Assembly (NCBI GenBank): GCA_963573385.1
Contig: CAUYLG010039265.1
Span: 1 to 64,000, forward strand
From: Cacajao melanocephalus
Lineage: Eukaryota; Chordata; Mammalia; Primates; Pitheciidae
Direction of reading: 5' to 3'
Length of the DNA stretch: 64,000 nt
Shown here: positions 1 to 11,817 of the stretch, in pieces
Position numbering within the stretch: the stretch's first letter is position 1
Layout of the letters: each line of letters begins with the position of its first letter
Translations under genes and position numbers: made by a program
The notes under the pieces: generated by a model
The model's database searches: none
What the model saw: only the letters and a program-made list of their open reading frames with translations
What the model was told of the DNA's origin: nothing

Positions 1-58
1 GTTGCAATAAGCTGTAATCCCATCACTGCACTCTAGCCTGGGTGACAGAGTGAGAACT
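1..58 (+). repeat. Alu 3' end fragment
   Basis: The right-arm end of an Alu: an actively recognisable 'cactgcactctagcctggg' block followed by a 'tgacagagtgag' stretch. The element is cut by the window edge on the left and runs directly into L1 sequence on the right, without a clear A-tail. Confidence 0.85.
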
Positions 59-960
59 AAAGCAGATTTACAAGAAAAAGCAAACCCATTCAAAAGTGGG
101 CAAAGGATATGAACAGACACTTTCAAAAGAAGACATATATGCAGCCAACAAACATATGAAAAAATGTTCATCATCACTGGTCATTAGAAAAATGCAAATC
201 AAAACCACATTGAGATACCATCTCATGCATGTTAGAATGGCGATCATTAAAAAATCTCGAGACAACAGATGCTGGAGAGGATGTGGAGAAATAGGAACAC
301 TCTTACACTGTTGGTGGGAGTGTAAATTAGTTCAACCATTGTGGAAGACAGTGGGTGATTCCTGAAGGAACTAGAAACAGAAATATCATTTGACCCAGCA
401 ATCCCATTACTGGGTATATATCCAAAGGATTATAAATTGTTCTATTATAAAGACACATGCACACATATATTTGTTGCGGCATTGTTTATGATAGCAAAGA
501 CCTGGAACCAACCCAAATGCCCATCAATGATAGACTGGACAAGGAAAATGTGGCACATATACACCATGGAATACTATGCAGCCATAAAAAATGATGAGTT
601 CGTGTCCTTTGTAGGGACATGGATGCATCTAGAAACCATCATTCTCAGCAAACTGACACAAGAACCCAAAAGCAAACACATGTTTTCACTCATAGGCAGG
701 TGATGAACAATGAAAACACTTGGGAACAGGGAAGAGAACAGCACTTACTGGGGTAGGTGGAGGGGAGGGGAGGGACAGCGTGGGAGGCAGGGAGGATGGG
801 GAGGGATAACACTGGGAGAAATGCCTGATGTAAGTGACGGGTGGGTGGAGGATGGAGACAGCAAACCACCATGGCATATGTGTACCTATGCAACAATCCT
901 GCAGGATGCAGGATGTGTACATGTACCCCAGAGCCCAAAGTACAATTAAAAAGAAAAAAG
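59..960 (+). mobile_element. 5'-truncated L1 retrotransposon, 3' end
   Basis: The C-terminal part of L1 ORF2 is readable on the plus strand in two frames (96-365 and 437-703), with conserved stretches such as [13 protein letters not shown] and MWHIYTMEYYAAIKNDEF. After the ORF2 end (about 700) comes the G-rich 3' UTR tract (755-870) and then the typical L1 end near 'gcaaccaccatgg...catgtacccc', finishing in an A-rich tail at about 945-960. Frame breaks at about 363 and the missing first ~75% of ORF2 show a dead truncated copy. Its 3' end points toward the next L1. Confidence 0.95.
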
Positions 961-1309
961 AAAAATTTAAAGACATTACCTAATTTGCTAAGTAAAACTT
1001 ACATTTCCTCTTCATATAATCATCACCAATTATTGATTTTATATTATATACTTTAATTTGAGCTGACATTTTTATAAAATTTTTTAAAACTTTCACGTTC
1101 ATGGGTACATGTGAAGGTTTGTTAATAGGTAAAATTGCGTCATTGGGGTTTGTTGTACAGATTATTTCATCACCCAGGCACTAAGCCTAGTCCCCAATAG
1201 TTATTTTTTCTGATCCTCTCCCTCTTCCCACCCTCCAACCTCCAATAGGCCCCATTGTCTGTCTGTTGTTCTCCTCTATGTTTCCATGTGTGGTTATAAT
1301 TTAGCTCTG

Positions 1310-4300
1310 ACTTATTAAGTGAGAACATGTGATATTTGATCTTCTGTTCCTGCATTAGTTTGCAAAGAATGATGGCCTCTAGTTCCATCCATGTGCCAGG
1401 AAAGGACCTCATCTTGTTCTTTTTATGGCTGCATAATATTCTATGATGTATATCCAACAGATTTTCTTTGTCCAATCTGTCATAAATGGGCAGTTAGATT
1501 GAATCCATGTCTTTGCTGTTGTAAATAGTGCTGTAATAAACATATACATGCATGTGTCTTTATGGTAGAAAAATTCATATTCCTTTGGGTATATATCCAG
1601 TAATGGAATTGCTGGATCAAATGGTAATTCTGTTTTTAGCTCTTTGAGGAATCACTACACTGCTTTCCTCAATGGTTGAACTAATTTACACTCCCACTGA
1701 GAATGCATAAGTAAGTATATAAGACAGTGTATAAGAGATTGTTCCCTTTTCTCTGCATCTTCACCAGCATCTGCTATTTTTGCCTCTTTAATAAGAGCTA
1801 TTCTGACTGATACAAGATAGTGTCTTGTGGTTTTGACTTGCATTTCTCTAGAGATCGGTGATATTGAGCTTTTTTCCGTATGCTTGTTGGCCACAAGTGT
1901 CCTCTTTTGAAAAGTGTCTGTTCATGTCCTTTGCCCACTTTTTAATGCGGTTGTTTGTTTTTTTAAATTGTAAATTTGTTTACATTCCTTACAGATACTG
2001 GATACTAGATCTTTGTGAGATATGTAGTTAGCAAATACTTTTTTCCCATTCTGTAGGTTTTCTGTTTACTCTGTTGATACTTTCTTTTGCTGTGCAGAAA
2101 GTCTTAAATTTAATTAGGTCCAACTTGTCCACTTTTGTTTAGTTGCAATTGTTTTTGGTGTCTTTGTCATGAAATCTTTGCCACTTTCTAGGTCCAGAAT
2201 GGTATTGTCTAGGTTGTCTTCCAGAATTTTATAATTTTGGGTTTTACATTTAAGGTTTTAATGCATCTTCATTTGATTTTTGTATATGGTGTAAGGAGGG
2301 GGTCCAGTTTCAACCTTCTGCCTATGTCTAGGCAGTTATATGAGCACCATTTATTGACTAAAAAGTTCTTTCCCCATTGCTTGCCTTTGTTAGTTTTGTC
2401 AAAGATCAGATAGTTATAGGTGTGCAGCCACATTTCTGGGCTCTCCATTCTGTTCCATTAGTCTGTATGTGTTTTTACACCAGTACCATGCTATTTTGGT
2501 TACTGTAGTCCTGTAATATAGTCTGAAGTCAGGTAACATGATGTCTCCAGCTTTATTATTTTTGTTTAGGATTGCCTTGGCTAATCAGGCTCTTTTATGG
2601 TTCTGTATAAATTTTAAAATAGTTTTTTTCTAGTTCTTTAAAGAATGCTCTCGGTAGTTTGTTAGCAATAGCATTGACTCTGTAAATTGCTTTGGGCAAT
2701 TTGGCCATTTTAATGATATTTGTTCTTCCCATCCATAAGCATGGAATATTTTTCTGTTTGTTTGCATCATCTCTGATTTCTGTGAGCAGTGTTTTATCAT
2801 TCACTTTGTAGATATCTTTCACCTCCCTGGTTAGCTGTATTTCTAGGTATTTTATTTTATTGTGGCAATTGTGAATGGTACTGTGTTCTTTATTTGGCTC
2901 TTGGTTTGGCTGTTGTTGATGTATATGAATGCTAGTGATTTTTGTATATTTATTTTGCATCTTGAAACTTTGCTGAAGTTGCTTCTAAGGTCAAGAAACT
3001 CTTGGGCTGAGATTACGGGGTATTCTAGATACAGTATCATATCATTTGCAAACCAGAGAAAGTTTGACTTCCTCTCTTCCTATTTAGATATGCTTTATTT
3101 CTTTCTCTTCCCTGATTGCTCCTGCTAGTGCTTCCAATACTATGTTGAATAGGAGTGGTGACAGTGGGCATTCTTGTCTTGTGCTGCTTTTCAAGAGGAA
3201 TGTTTCCAGCTTTTGCCCATTCAGTATGATATTGGCTGTGGGTTTCTCATAGATGGCTCTTATTATATTGAATTATTATTCTTCAATACCTAGTTTATTG
3301 AAAGTTTTTAACATGAAAGGATGTTGAATTTTATCAAAAGCCTTTCTTGGAGCTATTGAGATAATTATGTGTTTTTTGTCTTTAGTTGTTTATGTGATGA
3401 ATCACATTTATTGATTTGCATATGTTGAAGACCAACCTTGTATTCCAGAGATAAAGCCTATTTGATTAGGGTGGATTAGCTTTTTGATGTGCTACTGGCT
3501 TCAGTTTGCAATTATTTTGCTGAGAATTTTTGCATCAAAGTTTATCAAGGATATTGGTGTGAAGTTTTTCGTTTGTTTGTTTTTGGTTGTGTCATTCCCA
3601 AGTTTTGGTATCAGGATGATGCTGGCTTTGTAAAATGAGTTGAAGAAGAGTCTTGCCTCCTCAATGTTTTGGAATAGTTTCCGTAGGAATGATACCAAGT
3701 TCTTCTTTGTACATCTGGTAGAACTTGGCTGTGAATTTGTCTAGTCCTGGACTTTTTTTTTAGTTGATAAGCTATTTGTTACTGATTAAATTTTGAAACT
3801 CATTATTTGTCTGTTCAGGGAATCAATTTCTTCCTTGGAAGGGTATAAGTGTCCAGGAATTTATCTATGTCTTCTTGGTTTGCTACTTTGTTTGCAAACA
3901 GGTATCAGTTTTAGCCTGTAACGGTTGTTTGTATTTCTGTTACATCAGTGGGAACATCCCCTTTTTCATTTCTATTTGTGTTTGTCTGGATATCCTCTCA
4001 TTTCTTCTTCATTAATCTAACTAGTGGCCTATCTTATTACATTTTTCAAAAAACCAACTCCTGAATTATGTGATCTCTTAAATGTGTTTTTTTTGTGTCT
4101 TGATCTCCTTCAATTCAGCTCTGATTTTGGTTATTAATTGTCTTTTGCTAGGTTTGGGGTTGGTTTGCTCTTGCTTCTCTATCTCTTTTGGTTGTGATAT
4201 TAGGTTGTTCATTTGAGATCTTTCTAACTTTTTGATGTGAGTTTAGTGCTACAAATTTACCTCTTAACATGGCTTTAGCTGTGTCCAAGGGATTCTGGTA

Positions 4301-5411
4301 TATTATATCTTTGTTCTCATTAGTTTCAAAGAACATCTTGATTTCTGCTTTAATTTCATTATTTCCTCAAAATTCATTCAGGAGCAGGTTGCTTAATTTT
4401 CATGTGATTGCATGTTTGTGAGCAGTATTTTTTAGTCTTGATTTCTATTTTAATTGTGCTGTTGTCCAAAAGTGTATTTTGTGTGATTTCTGTTATTTTG
4501 CATTTCTGATGATTGCTTTATGTCTGATTGTGTTGTTGATTTTAGAGTATGTGCCACATGACAATGAGAAAAATGTATATTCTGTTGTTTTAGGGTGGAG
4601 AGTTCTGTAGTGGTCTATCAGATCCATTTGGGCCAATGTTGAGTTTAGGTCCTGAATATCTTTGTTAATTTTCTGTCTCAATGATCTATCTAATACTGTC
4701 AGTTGAGTGTGGAAATTTTCCACTATAATTATTGTGGGGAGTCTGAATCTCTTTGCAGGTCTCTAAGAACTTGCTTTATCTTCTTGTTGAATTGAACCCT
4801 TTACCATTATATAATGCACTTTTTGCTTTTTCTTATCTTTGTTGGTTTAAAGTCTGATGGGTTTTGTTTGTTTGCTTTTTTGATATGGAATCTCACTCTG
4901 TCGCCAGGCTGAATTGCAGTGGCATGATCTTGGCTCACTACAATCTCTGACTTCTTGGTTCAAGTGATTCTCCTACCTCAGCCGCCCGAGTAGCTAGGAT
5001 TACAGGCATGTGCTCCTGCACCCCACTAAATTTTGTATTTCTAGTAGAGACGGTTTTAACCAGGTTGGCCAGGATGGTCTCAATCTCCTGACTTTGTGAT
5101 CCACCTGCCTCGGCCTCCCAAAGTGCTGGGATTACAGGCGAGAGCCACTGCACGCCGCCCAAAGTCTGTTTTTTTTCAGAAATTATGATTGCAACTCCTG
5201 CTTTTCCTGATTTTGATTTGCTTGGTAGATTGTTCCTCTATCCTTTATTTTGAGCTTATGGGTGTCATTGCAAGTGAGATGGGTCTCTTGAAGATGGTAT
5301 ACAATTGGGTCTTGCTTTTTTATCCAGCTTGCCAGTCTGCCTTTCAAATGGGGCATTTAGCCCATTTACATTCAAGGTTAGTATTGATATGTGTGAATTT
5401 GATTCTGTCAT
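1310..5411 (-). pseudogene. L1 ORF2 (endonuclease/reverse transcriptase) remnant
   Basis: L1 ORF2 normally encodes a ~1,275-residue protein with an N-terminal AP-type endonuclease, a reverse transcriptase and a Cys-rich C-terminus. The start codon equivalent lies at 5411. Endonuclease-domain sequence (LDRSLRQKINKDIQDLNS, then DLIDHYRTLHPKTTEYTFFS) is readable at 4493-4723. Reverse-transcriptase-domain pieces lie at 2595-3040 ([31 protein letters not shown]). The C-terminal end lies near 1315. Many stops and frameshifts and the Alu at 4857-5160 interrupt it, so it is non-functional. Confidence 0.92.
4857..5160 (-). mobile_element. Alu inserted in L1 ORF2
   Basis: A full dimeric Alu in minus orientation, with a short T-rich tail copy at the left and the Alu head at 5160. 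The target-site duplication 'aaagtctg' occurs at 4849-4856 and 5161-5168 and lies within continuous L1 sequence, so the Alu landed in the L1. Confidence 0.93.
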
Positions 5412-5469
5412 TATGTTGTTAAATGGGTACTATGCCAGCTTGTCTTGTGGCTGCTTTATAGTGACACTG

Positions 5470-6449
5470 TTCTGTGTGTTAAAGTGTGTTTTTGTATTGG
5501 CTGGTATTGGTCTTTCTTTTTTATATTTAATGTTCTTTTCAAGATCTCCTGTAAGGTGAGTATTATGATAATAAAATCCCTCAGCATTTGCTTATCTGAA
5601 AAGGATCTTATTTCTCCTTTGCTGAGGAAGCTTAGTTTGGCTAGATATGAAATTCTTGGTTGAAGTTTGTTTTTCTTTAAGAATGTTGCATATAGGCCCC
5701 AATCTCTTCAGTCTAGTAGGGCTTCTGCTGAAAGGTTGGTTACTAGCCTGAAGGAGTTCCTTTTGTCAGTGACCTGCCCTTTGTCTCTAGCTGCCTTTAA
5801 TATTTTTTCTTTCATTTCAGCCTTGGAAAATCTGATGATTATGGATATCAGGGATTATTTTCTTGTGTAGAATCTTACAGAGCTTCTCTGTCTTTCCTGA
5901 ATTTGACTGTTGGCCTCTCATGAGGTTGGGGAAATTTTCATGACAATATTCCAAAATATGTTTTCCAAGTTTTTTGCTTTCTCCCTGTCCCTTTCAGAGA
6001 TGACAATGATTTGTATATTTGGCTTCCTTACATAATTCCATACTTCTCAGTGGTTTTATTCATTGCTTTTTATTATTTTTTATTTTTGGCTGTCTTATTT
6101 CAGAGAGTCATTCTTCAAGTTCTGACATTCGTATCTCCACTTAGTCTATTCTGCTGTTAATACTTGTGATTGCATTGTGACATTTAAGTTCCTTTTTTAT
6201 ACTGGCTATTTTGTTTGTCGGCTCTTATTTCATCTTATTTTGATTGCTAGTTTCCTTGGATTGGGTTTTGCTGTTCTTCTGAATCTCAATGATCTTTATT
6301 CCTCTCCATATTCTGAATTCTATTTCTGTCATTTCAGCTAACTCAACCTGCTTAAGAACCCTTTTTGGAGAACTACTGTGGTTGTCTGGAGGACACAGGA
6401 CACTCTGGCCACTTGAGTTGCCAGAGTTCTTGTGTTGTTTTTTTCTCAT
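5470..6449 (-). pseudogene. L1 ORF1 (RNA-binding protein) remnant
   Basis: L1 ORF1 encodes the trimeric RNA-binding chaperone of the L1 particle. The N-terminal frame at 6225-6449 begins MRKKQHKNSGNSSGQSVLCP and continues into an acidic, tryptophan-containing stretch (EMTEIEFRIWRGIKIIEIQ), typical of older primate L1 ORF1 proteins rather than the young type. The central and C-terminal parts run on to about 5470 in broken frames. Length fits the usual ~1 kb ORF1. Confidence 0.85.
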
Positions 6450-8040
6450 CTCTGCATGTTCGTATTCCTTTAACTGCTGGGCTGTTTCTAATTGAGGTAA
6501 TCAGGCAGGGGCAAGGCAGTTGTGCTGGAGTCCTAGGTCAGGCAGCCCTCCCTAATGAGAAGTGTGGACTGGGACCTGCATAAAGAACAGTCTGGCCACT
6601 TTTTTTGTGAGGTGGGTGCTCTGTGCTGGGGTTCCAGACCAGCAGCTGGGCTTCACGGACTCCCCAGAGCCTAGAAGCAGCAACAGTGAGGGCTGCAAGG
6701 CAGCAAAGACCTGCCCCTCTCACTGGGAGATCTGTCCCAGGGAGTTGCAGAGCTGCTACTCACTCAATAGTCCCAGCAGGGGGTGGCTAGAGACCCAATC
6801 CTGGAGGACCTGCCCAGTAAGAACATGCAAAATTTGGGACCCACGTAACAACCAGCCTGGCCACTTTTCCTTAGGGCTGCTGCAGTATGCTGAGGGTCCA
6901 CTTCAGCCCCTAGTTACCTCAGGTTTTCTAGTACTTGAGGTATCAGTAGTGAAGTCTGCAAAACAACAAAGATGGCAGCCTGCTCCTTTCTTTGTGAGCT
7001 CCATCCCAGGGAGGTAGGAACCTATGTCTGGCCTGAACACATCTATGGGGGTGGCTGTCGTCCTCGGTTTGGAGATCTGCCCAGTAAAGAGAAACAGGAT
7101 CCAGGTCTTGCGTGAAAACTCAGTCTGGCTGCTTCACTACAGAAGGACTGCGCTATGCTGGGGAGTGCTTCATTCCGTAGTTTCCTCAGACTCCCTAGAG
7201 CCTGAGGCAACAATGGCTAAGGCTGTGAAAGAGCAAAGATGGAGGTCCATCCCCCCAGCTGAGATGTCCATCCCAGAGAGACTCAGAACCACTGCCAGCT
7301 GGAAAACACCAGCAAGGAGGGCTGGTAAGCCGTCAGGTGTTCCCACTGAGTGAGGAGAAGCAGGGTCAGAGACCTGCATAAAAAGCAGTCTGGCCACTTT
7401 TTCGCAGGGCATCTACACTGAAAGCAACAATGGCTAAAGCTGAGAAACAACTAAGATGGCAGCCCACCCCTCCCAGAGAGGTGCGATGGTGCTACCAGGG
7501 GCTTACTGGAGTTCCAAGTCAACGAATCCTGTGAAGTGCCATGGAAGTGGAGCCTGCAGAAGCTCAGCCTTCTGGAATCAGCTGCTTTCCAAGGGGTATG
7601 TATGAGGGTCTAGCCTCCCACTTTGCCAGAGTTGCTTTTGCTGGGAAGCCTGGGCATCTAAAGTTCCCAGGGCTTCATGTGTACCTGAATGGGTTGCTCT
7701 GTTAAGACTCCATGTAGCTCTGTGCTTCAGACTGCAAGCTCTGGTGGAGTGGGTCCATGAGAGGATCTCCTGACACAGGAGTGCAAAGATCCATGGCAGA
7801 AGCATGAGTGTCCGGAGTTGCTCACTCACTAACCACTTCCCTGAGCTGGGGAGCCTCCCCTGGCTTGGTGGTTGTACTGCCTTGCTTTTCTCCATTCTTC
7901 ATGGCTTGAATTGTTTTCTTGATGAATCCCAGTGCATCCACCTGGGTGTTTCAGTTGAAGGTGCTGTATTCACTCACTTCTTCTATTTCTCTCCGTGAGA
8001 GCAGCAAACACTAGCTGCTTTTAGTTGGCCATCGTCCCCA
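6450..8040 (-). promoter_or_regulatory. L1 5' UTR (fossil internal promoter)
   Basis: About 1.6 kb between the ORF1 start and the 5' edge of the L1, compared with about 0.9 kb in young human L1. It is GC-richer than its surroundings. L1 5' UTRs carry internal RNA polymerase II promoter activity; that role is known for the family and only inferred here. A YY1-type core (aagatggcagcc on the plus strand) occurs at 6969 and 7453, with a weaker copy (aagatggaggtc) at 7236. Several short plus-strand open frames (6562-7017, 7024-7353) are by-products of the base composition. Confidence 0.75.
6540..7520 (-). repeat. ~266-bp tandem units inside the L1 5' UTR
   Basis: The landmark 'cagtctggccacttt' (or a close variant) occurs at 6588, 6853, 7121 and 7386, giving spacings of 265, 268 and 265 bases. 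Other landmarks repeat in the same order in each unit: a 'ccctagagcctgag'-type block, a 'caacaatggctaa'-type block, an 'aagatgg' block, and 'catcccagggag' or similar. Three full diverged units plus a partial fourth are visible. Confidence 0.85.
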
Positions 8041-8044
8041 GTTT

Positions 8045-8320
8045 TTACATTTTCAATCCTTATTCAATTCAGAGTTGTTTTTTAAAATTATGATATACAA
8101 GTCAAATTTATCTTTTCTCATAACTGATAACTTTTTTTAGCTCCATTTACTAAAGAGTCTCTTCTCATCCCTGCATATACCAAATTTCCACACTTGAATA
8201 TTTCTGTTTCTGGGCTTCTGTACTCTACTCTATTGGTCAACTTGACAAGCACTATGCCACCCACTCTGTTAATTATCATAGTTTCATCTCAAGCCCCAAT
8301 TGTTAAAATTTCTTTACATA
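8045..8320 (-). mobile_element. Ancient L1M ORF2 fragment
   Basis: Strongly diverged sequence follows the order of the L1 ORF2 antisense strand ('agctccatttactaaagag', then 'tttctgggcttctgtactct', then a 'ttggtcaacttg' equivalent). It adjoins the 5' edge of the younger L1, so that element probably landed beside or within an older L1M copy. The family is not resolvable by eye. Confidence 0.65.
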
Positions 8321-8324
8321 ATTT

Positions 8325-9550
8325 TTAGATTAAAGAGATTCTTCATAATATAATCCATAGATTAAATATATTTGAATGTGATATTATCCATCTTATTTTC
8401 CTTTCAAAATATATGTTTCAAAAGTAGTGAAATTCTGAAATCAAATATTTATTGAATATTCTAAAGTGGAAGAAATTAAAATGCTTTCTTAGTATTGGTA
8501 CCTTTGGGATTTTACTTAAAGAGTGATTGATTTTTAAATTAAAAAACTCATAAGTTTTAAATTCAAAGATAGTGTTCCCTAAGGCTACCTACTACTTACT
8601 GCGTATTTCTCCAACTGTAAAATGGCCTGATGCAGTATATACCTCAAAGTGAGTATTTGGTAATAAAAAATAAAAGATTTAATATCTTTTAGTTAAATGG
8701 TATTCACTTATTTAGTATTTGCAAAGGTATTTTAAGATATTCAAGTGTCAGCACATTAAAAAATTTAGTTTTCTTTTGGGTTACATTCAGTGTAGTTTCT
8801 GGTATGTTCATTTGCCTGGAGAGGATTCTCATAAAGAGAAGAAAATTACTGTAATCCGATGGCTGCACTTTTACATATCCAGCATCACTTGAGGGGAGCC
8901 CAAATATGCTTGAGGATGAGCAATAGAGTATGGCTTCCGGTCATTAGTGTAAACATTCCTCTAACCTACCCTCTAGACTAGGACAGCCTAAAAATTACAC
9001 AGATGTTTTTGGACTTAATCAGCACTAACTCTGAATGCAAAATGAATTGTTTGGAACCTTTAATACCATTGAATCCACTTTTTTGAATGACATTTTTTGA
9101 GAGGTCAGATGATATCTACAATTTTGATATAAAATCACACCCTGAATTCTTCCCCTGTTTATTTTTTTCTCAGTTTCTCAATATAAAGATGAGATAGATA
9201 TATTGACAATCAGCTGAATCCTCAGTTGGCACTTTGGCAATATGATAAAAGTCACCTGGTAGAAATAGCCAAACGGAATCTCCTGGAAATTCCATCCTGA
9301 TCAAAAGAGTAGCTCTACTGCAATTCCCATTGACTAAATGAATTCCACTCTCTCTGCCTATTTTACTTAATCCAAGTTCAGAGTCTCAGTTGGAAGCACT
9401 TGCTTCGAGAAGCCCAGGTTTTGGGCCAATGCCCTTGATACTGGCGGGAGACAGAAAGACAAGCAGGTTTTGGCTCTTTTCAGGTTCTGTGGAGACAGAT
9501 TGTTCAACAGAACATCTACCATTGCGAATTCTGCAGACGTACAAGGTAGG
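8325..9550. other. No recognised gene or repeat
   Basis: AT-rich sequence with no open frame of note. The frames at 9367-9636 (minus) and 9390-9608 (plus) overlap each other on opposite strands and partly run into a MIR, so they are taken as chance. I recognise no repeat family here. Confidence 0.5.
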
Positions 9551-9554
9551 TCAG

Positions 9555-9665
9555 ATTCTAGGCAGCCAAAGTCATAAAAGTGTAATTTGCCCAAACTCAC
9601 AGAGCTAAGTGAAAGAGTTGAATTCATTAACTCCAAATCTTTCTACTCTACAACACTACACTGTC
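9555..9665 (-). repeat. MIR SINE fragment
   Basis: Contains the MIR core in reverse order: 'taatttgcccaaactcacag' followed by 'agagttgaattc' and 'aaatctttctactctacaac'. These correspond to the reversed MIR stretch from 'gacttgcccaaggtcacac' to the element head. Confidence 0.75.
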
Positions 9666-9809
9666 ATCTTTATTAACTTAAAGACCAATAGTAGATATTG
9701 TATATGATTAGGTAAATAATGATAACACTTTGGATTTATATCTCAAAAAATAAATTTGGAACTACTTTAACACTTCTATAAATTAAAAACTTAGTAGTTT
9801 AAAAAAGTT

Positions 9810-9945
9810 TATTACCTTATTTAACAGATATCCAAATTGAGTTAAAGATAAATTAAATGACTTCCCCGTGGTCAAACTGCAGTAGATTTAGCATTATTTG
9901 TTTTTCCTAACTCTGTTTCAACACATTAGTATCCATTACCTGCCT
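9810..9945 (-). repeat. MIR SINE fragment
   Basis: The sequence 'ttatttaacagatatccaaa' followed by 'taaatgacttccccgtggtc' matches the MIR core (attttacagatgagg, then gacttgcccaaggtc) in reverse orientation. It is diverged, with both ends fading out. Confidence 0.6.
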
Positions 9946-9949
9946 TCTG

Positions 9950-11450
9950 AAAATAAAAAGATAGGGCCACAAATTAAACACACTGAGATTTTCTTCCCAG
10001 AAATTATTTGTATAATGTAGGGATTAGTAGCAGGAAAACTGAAATTTAGGAGATGTAGAAAATAATAGATTTAGTCAGACTGGGCTATGAGAAGATTAGA
10101 GCTGAATTTACTTATCACAGCTTTAAATAATACAAGGTCCAGCTTAGTACGTGTCCCTCTCTTAAATGGAAAGGTACTTTTAAAACTTCTTGGCCTATTT
10201 CCACTTTAATAATCCAACACCATCTGTGAAAACAAAACTAGTATTATAGGTCTCCACTAAATGGATTATGTGTTTCTTAGCTGACACCTGTTCAGAGCAC
10301 TTAGGTATTAGGTGACTCAGAGATTGAAAACATATTCATATCTATTGATTGAGCCTAGATAGAAAATTTAAATGCCAGGAAACGGTGGCAATGTTAGAGC
10401 AAAAATATAATGAAAATATACTGGATATTTAATTTTAAGCTCCTTGAATTTGGGATTATCAAAGAGAAAAGGAAATTGGTTTGTATAGGAAAGCACAATT
10501 TATGAAATGCTTTCGCAATTCAACTCCATGGTAAAGCACTGGATACTATTAGGATCATGTAGTTACGTTGTCATATATCATGAGCTAGTAAGTCACAGCA
10601 TCAGGGAGGGTCCTTGGCTGTGCTGAATTGCACAACTTGGGGACTTTCTACAATATTGGGCATACGTGACCTGCCTGGCTCAATGTGGTGGCCCTGGATT
10701 GGGCACTAGAACTTAAGTGTCATCATGCAGCCCAGGGGTTTATTTTTTACCTCAATTTGGGCTGTCCTTGGCCCAGAGAGGAATCCAGAATGAAGACAAG
10801 CAAAGACTTGAGTTTTATTGTAATTTGACTTGTATTATAGAAACACACTGAATTTTTAAAAACAAATTTAGTAATTCAAGAAAGAAACAGCAAAAATTAT
10901 ATAGGAAATAATACTAGTTGCAAGAAAATGTAGCCCACACTCCAGTAATGCTTTGAAATTCAAAGAAACCAGAATTATCCTGGACTCTGATATAAAAGAG
11001 AATGAATGCTTTTTCCAAACTTGCATTTTATTGGATGCGTAGACTGGCATAGACTGGTACACTTTATAGATGGCCTAAGACCTAGGAGCAAACACTCCAT
11101 CTCATTAAAAGGCAACGTGTTTTATGATAAAATGTTGAACTAAGAAATAGTTTAACTTATCATGTTTCTTAAATATTTAGGGAGCAATAGCATAAATATT
11201 TCAGTGAATGTGGCTATGGAAAAATGCATGAAGAAAAATTAAAGCAGAAGTGGGCAGAGGGCAGAGGTAGATATTCTTTATTCTTCAGGACCAGAAGGAT
11301 AAAAAAGAGTAAAGCAAGGCATTCCCCGGAAACAAAAAAACAAATGGAAGTTTTTCCTACAAGTTCTTTCTCTGTCTATCTTGCTGAGAGTTTTACTGCC
11401 CAATATATGGTCTTGTGAGAAAATGTTTGGTAAGAAATGACTTCATACTA
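9950..11450. other. No recognised gene or repeat
   Basis: About 1.5 kb of AT-rich sequence. Open frames at 10868-11062 (minus) and 11224-11418 (plus) have no recognisable domain. No microsatellite, Alu or L1 was identified. Confidence 0.5.
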
Positions 11451-11453
11451 ACA

Positions 11454-11817
11454 TGGTTATTAGTCCATTTTCACATTGCTATAAAGAAATGCCTGAGACT
11501 GAGTAATTTATAAAAGAAGGAGGTTTAATTGATTCACAGTTCAGTGTGACTGGGGAGGCCTCAGGAAACTTACAATCATGGCTGTAGGGGAAGCAGGCAC
11601 CTTCTTTGCAGGGTGGCAGGAGAGAAGTGAGAGTGCAGGAAAAACTGCCCCTTTTAATACCATCAAATCCTGTGAGAACCTCCCTCACTATCATGAGAAC
11701 AGCATGGGGAAAACCACCCCCATGATCCAAACACTTTCCACTAGGTCCCTCCCTCAACATCTGGGGATTACAATTCGAGGTGAAATTTTGGTGGAGACAC
11801 GAAGCCAAACAATATCA
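11454..11817 (-). mobile_element. Solo LTR of MST/THE1 type (ERVL-MaLR)
   Basis: The reversed LTR begins 'tggttattagtccatttt' and ends '...caaacaatatca', with the family's internal blocks in order ('gcctgagactgagtaattta', 'tggggaggcctcaggaaact', 'actatcatgagaacagcat', 'aggtccctccctcaacatct'). Length of ~364 bp matches MST/THE1 LTRs. There is no internal retroviral sequence on either side, so it is a solo LTR. The open frames at 11479-11808 and 11578-11871 are shadows of it. The exact MST subfamily is not certain. Confidence 0.88.

Larger units (their letters stand above)
1070..8040 (-). mobile_element. Nearly full-length old primate L1 (minus strand)
   Basis: The element reads right to left: 5' UTR about 8040-6450, ORF1 about 6449-5470, ORF2 about 5411-1310, 3' UTR to about 1070. 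After subtracting the Alu at 4857-5160 it is about 6.7 kb, longer than the ~6 kb of young human L1; the excess lies in the 5' UTR. The 5' edge ends in 'gatggcc' sense sequence next to 8040. Frames are broken throughout (no frame longer than about 121 codons), so it cannot encode active proteins. The ORF1 N-terminus differs from the young L1PA type, which suggests an L1PB or late L1MA copy; the subfamily is inferred. Confidence 0.92.

Noticed and set aside
6562..7017. 151-codon plus-strand frame
   Set aside because: It lies antisense in the L1 5' UTR tandem units, whose higher GC lowers stop frequency. No similarity to a known protein family seen.
6588..7400. The ~266-bp tandem units as a CRISPR-like or satellite array
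   Set aside because: Units are long and diverged, there are only about 3.5 of them, and they sit precisely in the 5' UTR position of an L1.
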